A stretch of DNA of 64,000 nt from Actinoplanes sp. NBC_00393. Lineage in GTDB: Bacteria; Actinomycetota; Actinomycetes; Mycobacteriales; Micromonosporaceae. The translations under genes and the position numbers were made by a program. The notes beneath the pieces were generated by a model, which saw only the letters and a program-made list of their open reading frames with translations, was not told where the DNA came from and searched no databases. This document shows positions 1 to 8,095 of the stretch, in pieces. The stretch lies in NCBI RefSeq assembly GCF_036053395.1, contig NZ_CP107942.1:7954501-8018500 (forward strand), given 5' to 3'. Position 1 is the stretch's first letter, and each line of letters starts with the position of its first letter.

Positions 1-662
1 GTGAGCGCGGTGTCGCCCATCCGCAGCGCGTTGTCGAGCGCGGCGGTCAGCAGCGGCGCCAGCACCCGGCCGGGCTGCCCGACACCGGCCGACCGCAACA
101 GATCGGCGGCCTCGTTCACGAGCGTGACCATGTGGTTCGCGCCGTGCGCCAGGGCCGCGTGGTAGAGCGGCCGGGAGTCCTCGGCCACCCACTCCGGCAC
201 CCCGCCCAGGTCGGCGACCAGCCGGGTGGCGAAGGCCCGGTCCGGCGTGGTGACGCCCCAGGCGATGCCGGGCAGCCGGTCCAGGTCGGAGTCCGCGCCG
301 GTGAAGGTCATCGCGGGGTGCAGGGCCATGCCGTTCACATCGCCCAGAACGGCGAGTCCGTGAGCCCCTGAGGTGTGCGCCACGACCTGCCCGGCGCGCA
401 ACGCCCCGGTCCGGTCCAGACCGGCCACCACACTTGCGAGGGTGTCGTCCGGCACCGCGAGCAGCAGCAGGTCCTCGGCGGCCTGAGCCACCTCGTGAGC
501 AGGGAGGATGGCGGCGTCCGGCAGCAGGCGCGCGGCCCGCTCGCGGGAGGCGGCGGAAACTGCGGCGGCGGCGACCACCCGGTGCCCGGCCGAACTCAGC
601 GCCGCGCCCAGCACAGCGCCCACCCGGCCGGCGCCGATGACGCCGACAGTCGAAGCGTTCAT
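1..662 (-). CDS. DUF2520 / Rossmann-fold NAD(P)-binding protein (3' end outside window)
   Basis: The protein begins MNASTVGVIGAGRVGAVLG, a textbook N-terminal Rossmann dinucleotide-binding loop (GxGxxG variant), and continues with an acidic/hydrophobic alternating core and a helical C-terminal half (HAANHMV-like segment, here AHGANHMVTLVNEA). This is the architecture of DUF2520 proteins, which in actinobacteria are usually encoded directly before panC, though that neighbour would lie left of this window. About 220 residues are visible and the C-terminus is cut off. The ATG at 662 is chosen because the glycine-rich loop starts only six residues later. Substrate is unknown; the family resembles ketopantoate reductase or pyrroline-5-carboxylate reductase. 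The next gene to the right is divergent. Confidence 0.75.
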   Translation of the reverse strand, partial: MNASTVGVIGAGRVGAVLGAALSSAGHRVVAAAAVSAASRERAARLLPDAAILPAHEVAQAAEDLLLLAVPDDTLASVVAGLDRTGALRAGQVVAHTSGAHGLAVLGDVNGMALHPAMTFTGADSDLDRLPGIAWGVTTPDRAFATRLVADLGGVPEWVAEDSRPLYHAALAHGANHMVTLVNEAADLLRSAGVGQPGRVLAPLLTAALDNALRMGDTAL

Positions 663-817
663 CTATGGATCCAGTCCTCAGTGTCGGGGTACCGGTCGAG
701 CGCCAGTATGCGCCGGGTTGACACGTTCGTAGCAACCACGTGTGAAGAACTGCACGAGGGCGCCCTCCACCGTTCGGCCACCCACCGCCAGGCCTGAGCC
801 CGCTTTTTCTGGCTGCC

Positions 818-823
818 TACGCT
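818..823 (+). promoter_or_regulatory. TACGCT -10 element, leaderless start for the methyltransferase
   Basis: TACGCT is followed by a 6-nt spacer and then ATG at 830. This places the transcription start on or next to the start codon. Confidence 0.5.
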
Positions 824-829
824 GACGGC

Positions 830-1792
830 ATGACGGCGATCGGGTGGCGGCTGGCGATGCAGGCTGCCCTGTACGGGTCCGGCGGCTTCTTCGTACGGCC
901 GCGCAGTGGTCCCGCTGATCACTTCCGCACCAGCGTGCACGCCTCCCCGCTGTTCGCCGGCGCCCTGCTCAAGGTGATCGAGCAGCTGGACGCCGCCCTC
1001 GGCCACCCGAAGACGTTCGACCTGGTCGACGTGGGCGCCGGACGCGGCGAACTGCTCACCGCCCTGCGCAGACAGCTGCCGGACCGGGTACGCCTGACCG
1101 CCGTCGAAGTCGTGCCCCGGCCGGACGGGCTGCACCCGGAAATCCACTGGCGACGGGACATCCCGCAGTCGATCGTCGGGCTGCTGATCGCCACCGAATG
1201 GCTGGACAACGTGCCTCTCGACGTCGTGGACATCGACGAGGGCGGGGTGCTGCGCAAAGTGCTGGTGGACCGGGTCACCGGCGCCGAGACGTTCGGTGCG
1301 CCGGCCGACGCGGCCGACCTGTTCTGGCTGAGCCGCTGGTGGCCCGGCCCGGGACGGATCGAGATCGGCTGGCCACGGGACAGCGCCTGGGCCGACGCGG
1401 TCGCCTCGGTACGCCGGGGGGCCGCACTCTGCGTCGACTACGGGCACCGGCGCGACGACCGGCCGGCGTTCGGCACCCTCACCGGGTATCGGGACGGCCG
1501 GCAGGTGACCCCGGTCCCGGACGGCAGCTGCGACGTCACAGCCCACGTCGCGATGGACGCGGTGGCGATGGCCGCGGGTACGCCGTACCGGATGATCCGC
1601 CAGCGTGCGGCGTTGAAAGCGCTCGGGGTGGACGGCGCCCGGCCACCGCTCGACCTTGCCCGCACCGACCCGGCGGCCTACCTGCGTGCGCTCGCCGCGG
1701 CGGGCAGCGCCGCCGAGCTGATCGACCCGGCCGGCCTGGGCGACCACTGGTGGCTCTGGCACACCGTCGGCGTGGAAATCCCCTTCGTCTGA
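830..1792 (+). CDS. MidA/NDUFAF7-family SAM-dependent methyltransferase
   Basis: 320 residues. The SAM-binding motif VDVGAGRGELL lies near residue 65, followed by an ATEWLDNVP segment and CVDYGH, both typical of the MidA/NDUFAF7 (DUF185) family. The mitochondrial member NDUFAF7 symmetrically dimethylates an arginine of NDUFS2, the 49-kDa subunit of complex I. The gene 12 nt downstream encodes exactly that subunit (NuoD), so the likely substrate is the neighbouring protein; that is inference from family and context. Shorter than the human enzyme (about 440 residues), with a compact C-terminus. The ATG at 830 is preferred because TACGCT ends 6 nt before it, the leaderless arrangement, and there is no Shine-Dalgarno. 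Confidence 0.75.
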   Translation: MTAIGWRLAMQAALYGSGGFFVRPRSGPADHFRTSVHASPLFAGALLKVIEQLDAALGHPKTFDLVDVGAGRGELLTALRRQLPDRVRLTAVEVVPRPDGLHPEIHWRRDIPQSIVGLLIATEWLDNVPLDVVDIDEGGVLRKVLVDRVTGAETFGAPADAADLFWLSRWWPGPGRIEIGWPRDSAWADAVASVRRGAALCVDYGHRRDDRPAFGTLTGYRDGRQVTPVPDGSCDVTAHVAMDAVAMAAGTPYRMIRQRAALKALGVDGARPPLDLARTDPAAYLRALAAAGSAAELIDPAGLGDHWWLWHTVGVEIPFV

Positions 1793-1804
1793 CACCATGC
1801 TCTG

Positions 1805-2947
1805 ATGGACGCCCTGCAGGAGATGACGGTCGGCACCGGCGCCGGCCTGGACACGGCCGACATGGTGCTGAACATCGGGCCGCAACACCCCTCCACGCAC
1901 GGCGTGCTCCGGCTCAAACTCACCCTCGACGGTGAGAAGGTCGTCGACTGCGAGCCGATCGTCGGCTACATGCACCGCGGCGCGGAGAAACTCTTCGAGG
2001 TCCGCGACTACCGGCAGATCATCATGCTGGCGAACCGCCACGACTGGCTGTCGGCGTTCTCCAACGAACTGGGCGTCGTCCTCGCCGTGGAACGGCTGAT
2101 GGGCATCGAGGTGCCGGAACGCGCGGTCTGGCTGCGGATGGCCCTCGCCGAACTCAACCGCGTGCTCAACCACCTGATGTTCCTCGGCTCCTACCCGCTG
2201 GAGATCGGCGCGATCACGCCGATGTTCTACGCGTTCCGCGAGCGGGAGACGCTGCAGGCGGTCATGGAAGAGGTCTCCGGCGGCCGCATCCACTACATGT
2301 TCAACCGGGTCGGCGGCCTGAAAGAAGAGGTGCCGGCCGGGTGGACCAAGCGCGCCCGCGCCGCGGTCGCGGCGGTCCGCCGGCGGATGCCCGACCTCGA
2401 CAACATCATCCACAAGAACGACATCTTCATGGCACGCACGGTCGGAGTCGGCGTCCTGACCGCCGCCGAGGCCGCAGCCTACGGCGCCTCCGGCCCGGTG
2501 GCGCGGGCAAGCGGTCTGGATTTCGATGTACGCCGGGACGAGCCCTACCTCTTCTACGACCAGCTGGACGTCCCGGTGGTGACCCGGACGGCCGGCGACT
2601 GCCACGCCCGGTTCGAGGTGCTGCTGGAGCAGGTGCTCGTGTCCCTCGACCTGATCGAGCAGTGCCTGGACCAGGTGGACCGCATCGGCGGCCCGGTCAA
2701 CGTACGCCTGCCGAAGGTGGTGAAGGCGCCGGAAGGCCACACGTACGCGTGGACGGAGAACCCGCTCGGCGTCAACGGCTATTACCTGGTCTCCCGCGGC
2801 GAGAAGACGCCGTGGCGGCTCAAGCTGCGCACCGCGTCGTACGCGAACGTGCAGGCGCTGGCCACGCTGATCCCCGGCTGCTTGGTGCCCGACTTGATCG
2901 CCATCCTCGGCTCAATGTTCTTCGTCGTCGGCGACATCGACAAGTAG
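1805..2947 (+). CDS. nuoD: NADH-quinone oxidoreductase subunit D-like protein (orphan NuoD)
   Basis: 380 residues aligning with NuoD/NDUFS2 along its whole length: [15 protein letters not shown] (about 23-37), the quinone-site loop [10 protein letters not shown] (about 54-63), the NRHDW segment, and a C-terminus ending in GDIDK, as NuoD proteins commonly end (I/V)GDxDR. It would form part of the quinone chamber of complex I at the membrane. No other nuo gene lies in the window, so this is a second, orphan copy or a complex I-like subunit used elsewhere. Arg58 in the HRG loop corresponds to NDUFS2 Arg85 (mature bovine numbering), the residue methylated by NDUFAF7, whose homologue is encoded immediately upstream. 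The 12-nt gap implies co-transcription. Confidence 0.85.
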   Translation: MDALQEMTVGTGAGLDTADMVLNIGPQHPSTHGVLRLKLTLDGEKVVDCEPIVGYMHRGAEKLFEVRDYRQIIMLANRHDWLSAFSNELGVVLAVERLMGIEVPERAVWLRMALAELNRVLNHLMFLGSYPLEIGAITPMFYAFRERETLQAVMEEVSGGRIHYMFNRVGGLKEEVPAGWTKRARAAVAAVRRRMPDLDNIIHKNDIFMARTVGVGVLTAAEAAAYGASGPVARASGLDFDVRRDEPYLFYDQLDVPVVTRTAGDCHARFEVLLEQVLVSLDLIEQCLDQVDRIGGPVNVRLPKVVKAPEGHTYAWTENPLGVNGYYLVSRGEKTPWRLKLRTASYANVQALATLIPGCLVPDLIAILGSMFFVVGDIDK

Positions 2948-3145
2948 CCGTTCCCGCCTTCGACTAGCCCACCGGCTCACGCGCCCGCCCGTCTCACCCG
3001 GCCTGCCAGCCTCGCCCGGCCTGCCGGCCCGACGTGGCGCGCTGGCCTCGCCTGGCCCCGGGCTAGTTCGCCCGGCCCCGGCCCCAGCCCACTAGGTTCT
3101 CCTGGCTAGCTCGCCTGGCCCGCCGACCTCTCGTGGCCGCTGGCC
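2948..3145. repeat. Low-complexity convergent intergenic spacer
   Basis: Between the stop codons of the convergent nuoD and low-complexity membrane-protein genes lie 198 bases made largely of degenerate CTCGCCTGGCC/CCCGGCCTGCC words and repeated GCTAG(C/T)TCGCC. No gene or clear terminator hairpin was recognised. Confidence 0.5.
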
Positions 3146-5104
3146 TTACCGATGGCCACCGTAGGAGGCGAAGTCGGCCAGGGTGCCGACGTTGGTGTCG
3201 TTCGCTGACGGGCGGTGCCGACGGGCCTTGTAGTCGACCGGTTGCTCGGCCTGAGGTCGACCACCGCGGTCCTGGTCATAGCCCTGGTGTCCGTCGGCGC
3301 CGTCATAGCCGTCGTAGTCGCTGCCGTACCCGTTGGCGTCTTCGTAGTCGGCGCCGTCGTAGCCGCCGTACTGGGCGGATCCGTACTGGCCGGCACCGTC
3401 GTAGCCGTCACCGCCGCCATAACCGCCCGCCGCGCCTCCATGCCCGTTGCCGGCGCTTTCGTAGCCGCCTACCGAGCCTCCATGGCCGTTGCCGATGCCT
3501 TCGTGGCCGCTGGCGGCACCTTCGTAGCTGCTGGCGGCACCTTCGTAACCGCTGGCGGCACCTTCGTAACCGCTGGCGGCACCGAAGTCACCGTTCAGGG
3601 CTTCCGGCCGGCCGTACTGGGATCCAGGCCGCACGGCAGCGCCCCCTCGAACCGGGCCGGCTCCCGGCGGAGGCCCGGCGGCCGCGGCGCGGGGTTGGGG
3701 TACTAGGCCCGGTCCGGGCGGCGGAGCAACGGAGGCGACACCGGCCCGGGCGACCGGAGGCGGGCCAGGGACGTGGGCAGCTCCGGACATGGGGGCGTTG
3801 CCGGGAACGCGAGCCGATCCGCCGACCGGCCGCGGTCCGGGGACAGAGGCAGCACCGGCCGGCGCCGGCGGGGCCGAACGTTGCACCGAGGCCGACCCGG
3901 ACGCTCCGGGAACGGCCGCAGAGGCGCGTCCGGCCGAGGCGACCCCTGGGTTCCGGGCCGGAGAGATCGGCCGCGCCGGGCCGGGAGCCGGAACTGAGGC
4001 CCGCCCACCGGTGTTACGCCCGGGATTCGTGGGACGAACCGCAGGAGGGGCCACGAAACCAGCATCACCGTCGTAGCCAGGCCCCGCGCCGAAGCCGGCC
4101 TGCCCATCGAAGCCCGATCCCGGAGCAAATCCCGGGCCCGCAGAGCCGCCCGATCCGCTGAAACCCGGATCGGCATCAAATCCGGAGCCAGCCGCGCCCT
4201 CGAAGCTTGATCCAGCATCAAACCCGGGCCCGGCCGGGCGGTCGGAGGACCCCCTGCCGCTGAAGCCCGGCCGAGCGCCAAGCCCAGGCCCAGCCGACCC
4301 GTCGAAGCCCCGCTTAGCATCAAACTTAGGCCCAGCCGGTCCGTTGAAACCCGGTCCAACATCAAACCCAGGACCAGCCGACCCGTCGAAGCCCGGCCCG
4401 GCAGCGAGCCCGGAACCGGCCGGGCCGCTGAAGGACTCCGGGCTGTTGAAGCCAGGGCCGGCAGCGAACTCGGGACCGGCCGGGCCGCTGAAGGAACCCG
4501 GACCGTTGAAGCCGGGGCCGGCGTCGAAGCCAGGGCCGGCAGGCTGGTTGAAGCCCCCGTCGTACTCGAAGCCGCCCGAGTCGTATCCCGGCCCGGCGTC
4601 GAAGCCGGCCGCTGGATCGTAGGTGGGGCCGTAGGGAGCGCCGGCCGGGTGCCCGCCGTCGAAGTCGCCTGGGCCGGCCGCATAGCCGGGGCCGAAGCTG
4701 GACTGCGCAGCGTGACCGGCGTCGATCGGAGGGACGCCGACCTGTGCGCGGCCCCCGGGGTTGCGTGGCGGAAGCGGGGGACGCGAGGGACGCGCGCCCT
4801 CCGGGCCGCCGGTCGGGACCGGGGCCGGGGCGACAGCTGCGAACTCGGCCCGCATCTCGCGGCGGAGTGCCTCCACCTCTTCGGCGACGCGGTCCTCCAC
4901 GTCCATCCTGAGCAGCTCGGGATCGCTGCGGACCAGCAGCGACGCACCGACCAGCACGACGCTCACCGCGACCAGCAGGACCGCGAAGCGCGGCGAGCCG
5001 AGCAGCACGACAGCGGCTCCGAGTGGGGCGAGCGCCACGCCTGCCCAAACCAGGCCACGGAGCAGCCGTGCGTTGTGTCCCGCCTGCGGGTCCCGTTCCG
5101 GCAT
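3146..5104 (-). CDS. Two-TM membrane protein with long Gly/Pro-rich repetitive tail
   Basis: 652 residues, starting MPERDPQAGHNARLLRGL. Two adjacent membrane segments (about 13-57) precede a short acidic helical stretch rich in D/E/R. Some 500 residues of disordered Gly/Pro/Asp repeats follow (units such as AGPGFDAGPGFNG and, near the end, SGYEGAA). The last ~25 residues are non-repetitive and basic, ending TNVGTLADFASYGGHR, which suggests a conserved C-terminal motif on a flexible linker. Function unknown. An upstream in-frame ATG at 5152 exists, but the ATG at 5104 is preferred because TAACAT lies 8 nt before it (leaderless-type spacing). The repeats would be prone to length variation. Confidence 0.7.
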   Translation of the reverse strand: MPERDPQAGHNARLLRGLVWAGVALAPLGAAVVLLGSPRFAVLLVAVSVVLVGASLLVRSDPELLRMDVEDRVAEEVEALRREMRAEFAAVAPAPVPTGGPEGARPSRPPLPPRNPGGRAQVGVPPIDAGHAAQSSFGPGYAAGPGDFDGGHPAGAPYGPTYDPAAGFDAGPGYDSGGFEYDGGFNQPAGPGFDAGPGFNGPGSFSGPAGPEFAAGPGFNSPESFSGPAGSGLAAGPGFDGSAGPGFDVGPGFNGPAGPKFDAKRGFDGSAGPGLGARPGFSGRGSSDRPAGPGFDAGSSFEGAAGSGFDADPGFSGSGGSAGPGFAPGSGFDGQAGFGAGPGYDGDAGFVAPPAVRPTNPGRNTGGRASVPAPGPARPISPARNPGVASAGRASAAVPGASGSASVQRSAPPAPAGAASVPGPRPVGGSARVPGNAPMSGAAHVPGPPPVARAGVASVAPPPGPGLVPQPRAAAAGPPPGAGPVRGGAAVRPGSQYGRPEALNGDFGAASGYEGAASGYEGAASSYEGAASGHEGIGNGHGGSVGGYESAGNGHGGAAGGYGGGDGYDGAGQYGSAQYGGYDGADYEDANGYGSDYDGYDGADGHQGYDQDRGGRPQAEQPVDYKARRHRPSANDTNVGTLADFASYGGHR

Positions 5105-5112
5105 GGGCGCAG

Positions 5113-5118
5113 ATGTTA
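5113..5118 (-). promoter_or_regulatory. TAACAT -10 element before the low-complexity membrane protein
   Basis: On the minus strand TAACAT is followed by 8 nt and then ATG at 5104. This is consistent with a transcript that is leaderless or has a one- to two-base leader. Confidence 0.4.
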
Positions 5119-5289
5119 CCGAGAGTGCGCCCGAGACGAAACGGCCGAGCACCGGACGGGCACAGACAGCCCCGATGCTCGGCCTTTTCGGCTCACCCGC
5201 GCGGCCGCGAGCCCGGCCCGGGAAACCGCGGCCGCCAGGAGGCCCGCGGAAGTGGGGCCCCTGGGCCGGTAAGCCCGCGGACCTGGAGC

Positions 5290-5395
5290 CCAGCGGCCGG
5301 AAAGGCCGAGGGGCCGGGAAGGCCGAGGGGCCGGGAAGCCCCGGCAGCCGGGAAGCCCCCGCAGCCGGGAAGCTCCGGCAGCCGGGGAGTCGCGG
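5290..5395. repeat. 17-18 nt imperfect direct repeats in a gene-free stretch
   Basis: The 321 bases between 5105 and 5425 hold no convincing gene. They contain the divergent-side promoter near 5113 and, at about 5290-5395, imperfect tandem units of the type GGCCGGGAAGGCCGAGG and CAGCCGGGAAGCCCCCG. These can fold into many small GC hairpins and could stop transcription from the binding-protein gene ending at 5426. Confidence 0.5.
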
Positions 5396-5425
5396 CGCCC
5401 CGGATATCGCAGCAGCCGGACGGGA

Positions 5426-6427
5426 TCAGCCGGCTGCCAGTGCGCCGTCCGAGCTGAAGACCAGGCCGACCGAGATCGTGCCCTGCTTCAGGCCGGTCTT
5501 GGTCAGCGGGCCACCGGCGTCCAGCGTGCTGAAGCTGCCGGCCTGGAACGAGTACGTCTCGACGAGCCCCTGCTGGCACTTGGGCCGCTGCGGGCACTCG
5601 GCCGGGCCGCCCAGGACCGTCGCCGCCCCGGAGCACTTGGCCGCCAGATCGGAGAGGGTCTTCACGCCGTACTTGTCGGCGAACGCCTGGGTCGTGGCGA
5701 ACGCGTTCTGGTCCTGCGCCTGGCTGGGCGCGCCGAAGGCCAGGCCGGTCTTCTCACCGAGGGCCTTCAGGTTGGTGACCGTGGTGTTCAGGTCCGGCGA
5801 GGACGGGTCCTTGGCGTCCTTGCCCTCGACCTTGCCGGCCAGGAAGTACGCCAGGGTGGCCGCGTACTCCGGGACGACCTGGATGTCACCCTTCTCCAGC
5901 GCCGGCTCGTACAGCTCGCGGTTGCCGATCTGCTGCACCTTGACGGTATAGCCGGCGGCGGTCAGCGCGATGCCGTAGAGCTCGCCGAGCGTCGCGTTCT
6001 CGCTGAAGTTGGCGGCGCCGACGGTGATGTTGCCGCCCGCGCCCTTGGCGATGCCCGCGGTCAGGTTGTTGGCCGTGGCGAACTCCTCGGCGGCCGCCTT
6101 CGACGACTTGCGGTCGATGTCGACGGCCTTGTTGAGCTCGATCAGCTTGGTGGTGTCGAGCGCGGCCGAGACCTTGTCGAGCGCCGCGATGAGCTCAGGG
6201 GTGGCGGCCTTCTTGTTGATGGCCGGGATGATGTTGTCCGTGTTCTGCAGCTGCTTGTCGTCGTCGAGCACGACCAGCGCGTCACCGGCGACCGGCGCAC
6301 AGCCCTGGCCTCCGCCGGCCGCCGCCGACGGCGGCGCCTCGGTGCCGGACGAGCCAGCGTCTCCACAGCCGGTCAGAACAAGGGCCACGGCGAGAACGCC
6401 GGCAGCCCGGAAGAGATGTCTACGCAT
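5426..6427 (-). CDS. Glycine betaine/osmoprotectant ABC transporter substrate-binding lipoprotein, permuted
   Basis: 333 residues with a lipoprotein signal peptide ending LTGC (Cys21), so the protein should be anchored outside the membrane. It belongs to the OpuAC/ProX/OsmX class that captures betaine, choline or related quaternary amines. The usual first segment (ITVGAANFSENATLGE) begins only near residue 134. The segment that normally ends these proteins (LVVLDDDKQ... through ELNKAVDIDRKS) comes first, directly after the signal, and the chain ends FSSDGALAAG, where the canonical family would continue into VVLEDDK. This is a circular permutation of the domain. Two permease genes lie upstream on the same strand, and the ATPase gene is divergent beyond them. 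Confidence 0.85.
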   Translation of the reverse strand: MRRHLFRAAGVLAVALVLTGCGDAGSSGTEAPPSAAAGGGQGCAPVAGDALVVLDDDKQLQNTDNIIPAINKKAATPELIAALDKVSAALDTTKLIELNKAVDIDRKSSKAAAEEFATANNLTAGIAKGAGGNITVGAANFSENATLGELYGIALTAAGYTVKVQQIGNRELYEPALEKGDIQVVPEYAATLAYFLAGKVEGKDAKDPSSPDLNTTVTNLKALGEKTGLAFGAPSQAQDQNAFATTQAFADKYGVKTLSDLAAKCSGAATVLGGPAECPQRPKCQQGLVETYSFQAGSFSTLDAGGPLTKTGLKQGTISVGLVFSSDGALAAG

Positions 6428-6516
6428 TACTGCCGCCTTCTGTGTCCCGGCGCGGCCCGAATGGCCGTGCCGCGTGTCCGACGGGCAGCCGGAAGTGCGA
6501 CGCCCGCTGAAACCTC

Positions 6517-6545
6517 TAGCTATTCCTACTCTTCAGGTATGACAA
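6517..6545 (-). promoter_or_regulatory. Candidate promoter for the binding-protein gene
   Basis: On the minus strand TTGTCA (6545-6540) and TAGCTA (6522-6517) are separated by 17 nt in a locally AT-richer patch. Transcription would begin about 80 nt before the ATG at 6427, giving the binding protein its own promoter in addition to read-through from the permeases. Confidence 0.35.
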
Positions 6546-6568
6546 GATCATCATCTGATGCCGGAGCG

Positions 6569-7285
6569 TTACCCGGCCGGTACCGCCGCAGCCGTGGCCC
6601 GGCGTCCCCGTGGACGTAGCGCAGGGGGTGTGACCAGGCGCTGGACCACCGCGAGCAGCCCTTCGACCAGGAGTGCGAGCAACGCCACAGCAATGCCGCC
6701 GGCGACGATCTGACCGCCGCCGCCGTTGCTCATCCCGATGCCGAACCCGGCGCTGATGATCTGCCCGAGCCCGCCGCCGTTGACGAAGGCGGCCAGCGCC
6801 GCGGTCGCCACCACCTGGACCGCCGCGGTCCGCAGACCAGCCGCCAGGTAGGGAACCGCCAGCGGCAGCTCGACCTGCCGCAGCAGTTGCCCGCCGGAGA
6901 GACCCATCCCCCGCGCCGCGTCCCGGGTCTCCGGGTCCACCGACCGCAGTCCGGTGTACGCGTTGGCCAGCAGCGGCGGCACCGCGAAGACGGCGAGCGC
7001 CACCACCACCGGCGGCTTGCCGAAGCCGAGCGGGGTGAGCGGCAGGATGGTCAACAGGGCCAGGGTCGGGATCGCCAGGGTCAGGTTGGCCACGGTGATC
7101 ACCGCGCCGCCGCCGCGCCCGCGGTGCCCGAGCCAGATGCCGATCGGCCAGCCGACCAGGCAGCCGAGCAGGACCGCCCAGAAGCTGATCACCAGGTGTT
7201 CGCCGAGCCGGTCCAGCAGGCCGCCCGGGTTGGTCCAGTTCAGCGGGTCGTTGAGCCAGACGATTCCCTCCTGGAAGTAGTTCAT
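6569..7285 (-). CDS. Betaine-type ABC transporter permease (ProW/OpuBB family)
   Basis: 238 residues with about six membrane segments. The EAA-loop region reads RDAARGMGLSGGQLLRQVELPLAVPYLAAG, and the C-terminal part has GGGLGQIISAGFG, both characteristic of OpuB/ProW membrane subunits. It forms the transmembrane channel with the paralogous permease encoded 88 nt upstream (7374-8093). The start at 7285 has a purine-rich GAAGGAG about 10 nt before it. The C-terminal tail is basic and rich in Arg. Confidence 0.85.
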   Translation of the reverse strand: MNYFQEGIVWLNDPLNWTNPGGLLDRLGEHLVISFWAVLLGCLVGWPIGIWLGHRGRGGGAVITVANLTLAIPTLALLTILPLTPLGFGKPPVVVALAVFAVPPLLANAYTGLRSVDPETRDAARGMGLSGGQLLRQVELPLAVPYLAAGLRTAAVQVVATAALAAFVNGGGLGQIISAGFGIGMSNGGGGQIVAGGIAVALLALLVEGLLAVVQRLVTPPALRPRGRRATAAAVPAG

Positions 7286-7373
7286 GTGGTGCTCTTCTCC
7301 TTCGGCATGCCCTTCTGGCCCTCGCCTGCGAGGTCGTCCGTCACTCCGGCCGGGTGCCGCTCGGTGCAGGCGG

Positions 7374-8093
7374 TCATGCCAGACCCCTCGTCCACGGCGT
7401 CAGCAGCCGTCCCAGACCGGCCAGGACCAGGTCGAGGACGAGCGCCAGGCCGACGCAGAGCAGGGCCGCGGTCATGATCTGCGCCTTGTAGAAGTTGTTC
7501 CGGAAGCCGCTCAGGATCAGGTCACCGAGTCCGCCCTGACCGATCAGCGAGCCCACTGTGACCAAGGCCACCGTCGAGACCGTGGCCAGGCGCAGCCCGG
7601 TCAGGATGCCGGGGAGGGCGAGGGGCAGCTCCACCCGCCACAACCGGCCCAGCCGGCCGTATCCCATGCCCGCCGCGGCCTCGAGCACCTCGGACGGCAC
7701 CTGGGTGAGCCCGGCCAGCGCGTTGCGGACGAGCACCAGCAACGCGTACATCACCAGGGCGATCAGGACGGACGTGGTGCTGGTGGTGCCGACCACCGGG
7801 GCAAGCAGGGCGAGCAGGGCCAGCGAAGGGATCGTGTAGAGAACGCCGGAGAGTGCGAGAATCGGCGCGGTCAGCGGTCTGATCCAGTAGGCGGCGACGG
7901 CGAGCGGCAGTGCCACCACCAGGGCGATGAGGACCGTCTGTGCGGTCAGTCCGGCGTGGAAGCTGAGGGCGGCACCGAGCGCGTCGGCGTTCTCCTGGAC
8001 ATATCGCCAGGAGAACCAGGGGTTCCCCGGGCCGTCATCGGCGGGTGCGGCGACCGGCGTGAGCAGCGCCGGGCCCCACGAGAGGAAGGGCAT
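7374..8093 (-). CDS. Betaine-type ABC transporter permease (ProW/OpuBD family)
   Basis: 239 residues, about six membrane segments, with the EAA loop EAAAGMGYGRLGRLWRVELP and the conserved GGLGDLILSGF segment. It pairs with the permease encoded next on the same strand. Its ATG at 8093 is only 2 nt from the divergent GTG of the ATPase gene at 8096, so its promoter must lie inside the ATPase coding region. TAGCGT occurs there exactly 6 nt before the ATG, and no Shine-Dalgarno is seen, so a leaderless transcript is the simplest reading. Confidence 0.85.
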   Translation of the reverse strand: MPFLSWGPALLTPVAAPADDGPGNPWFSWRYVQENADALGAALSFHAGLTAQTVLIALVVALPLAVAAYWIRPLTAPILALSGVLYTIPSLALLALLAPVVGTTSTTSVLIALVMYALLVLVRNALAGLTQVPSEVLEAAAGMGYGRLGRLWRVELPLALPGILTGLRLATVSTVALVTVGSLIGQGGLGDLILSGFRNNFYKAQIMTAALLCVGLALVLDLVLAGLGRLLTPWTRGLA

Positions 8094-8095
8094 AC

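Noticed and set aside
659..2740. Minus-strand 693-codon open frame opposite the methyltransferase and nuoD genes
   Set aside because: Composition is Arg/Gly/His/Gln-rich without motifs, and it lies antisense to two clearly recognised proteins; high GC keeps the frame open.
3146..5048. Several plus- and minus-strand frames inside the low-complexity membrane protein
   Set aside because: They are alternate readings of the repetitive region. Only the frame starting at 5104 has membrane helices, a promoter-like element and a non-repetitive C-terminus.
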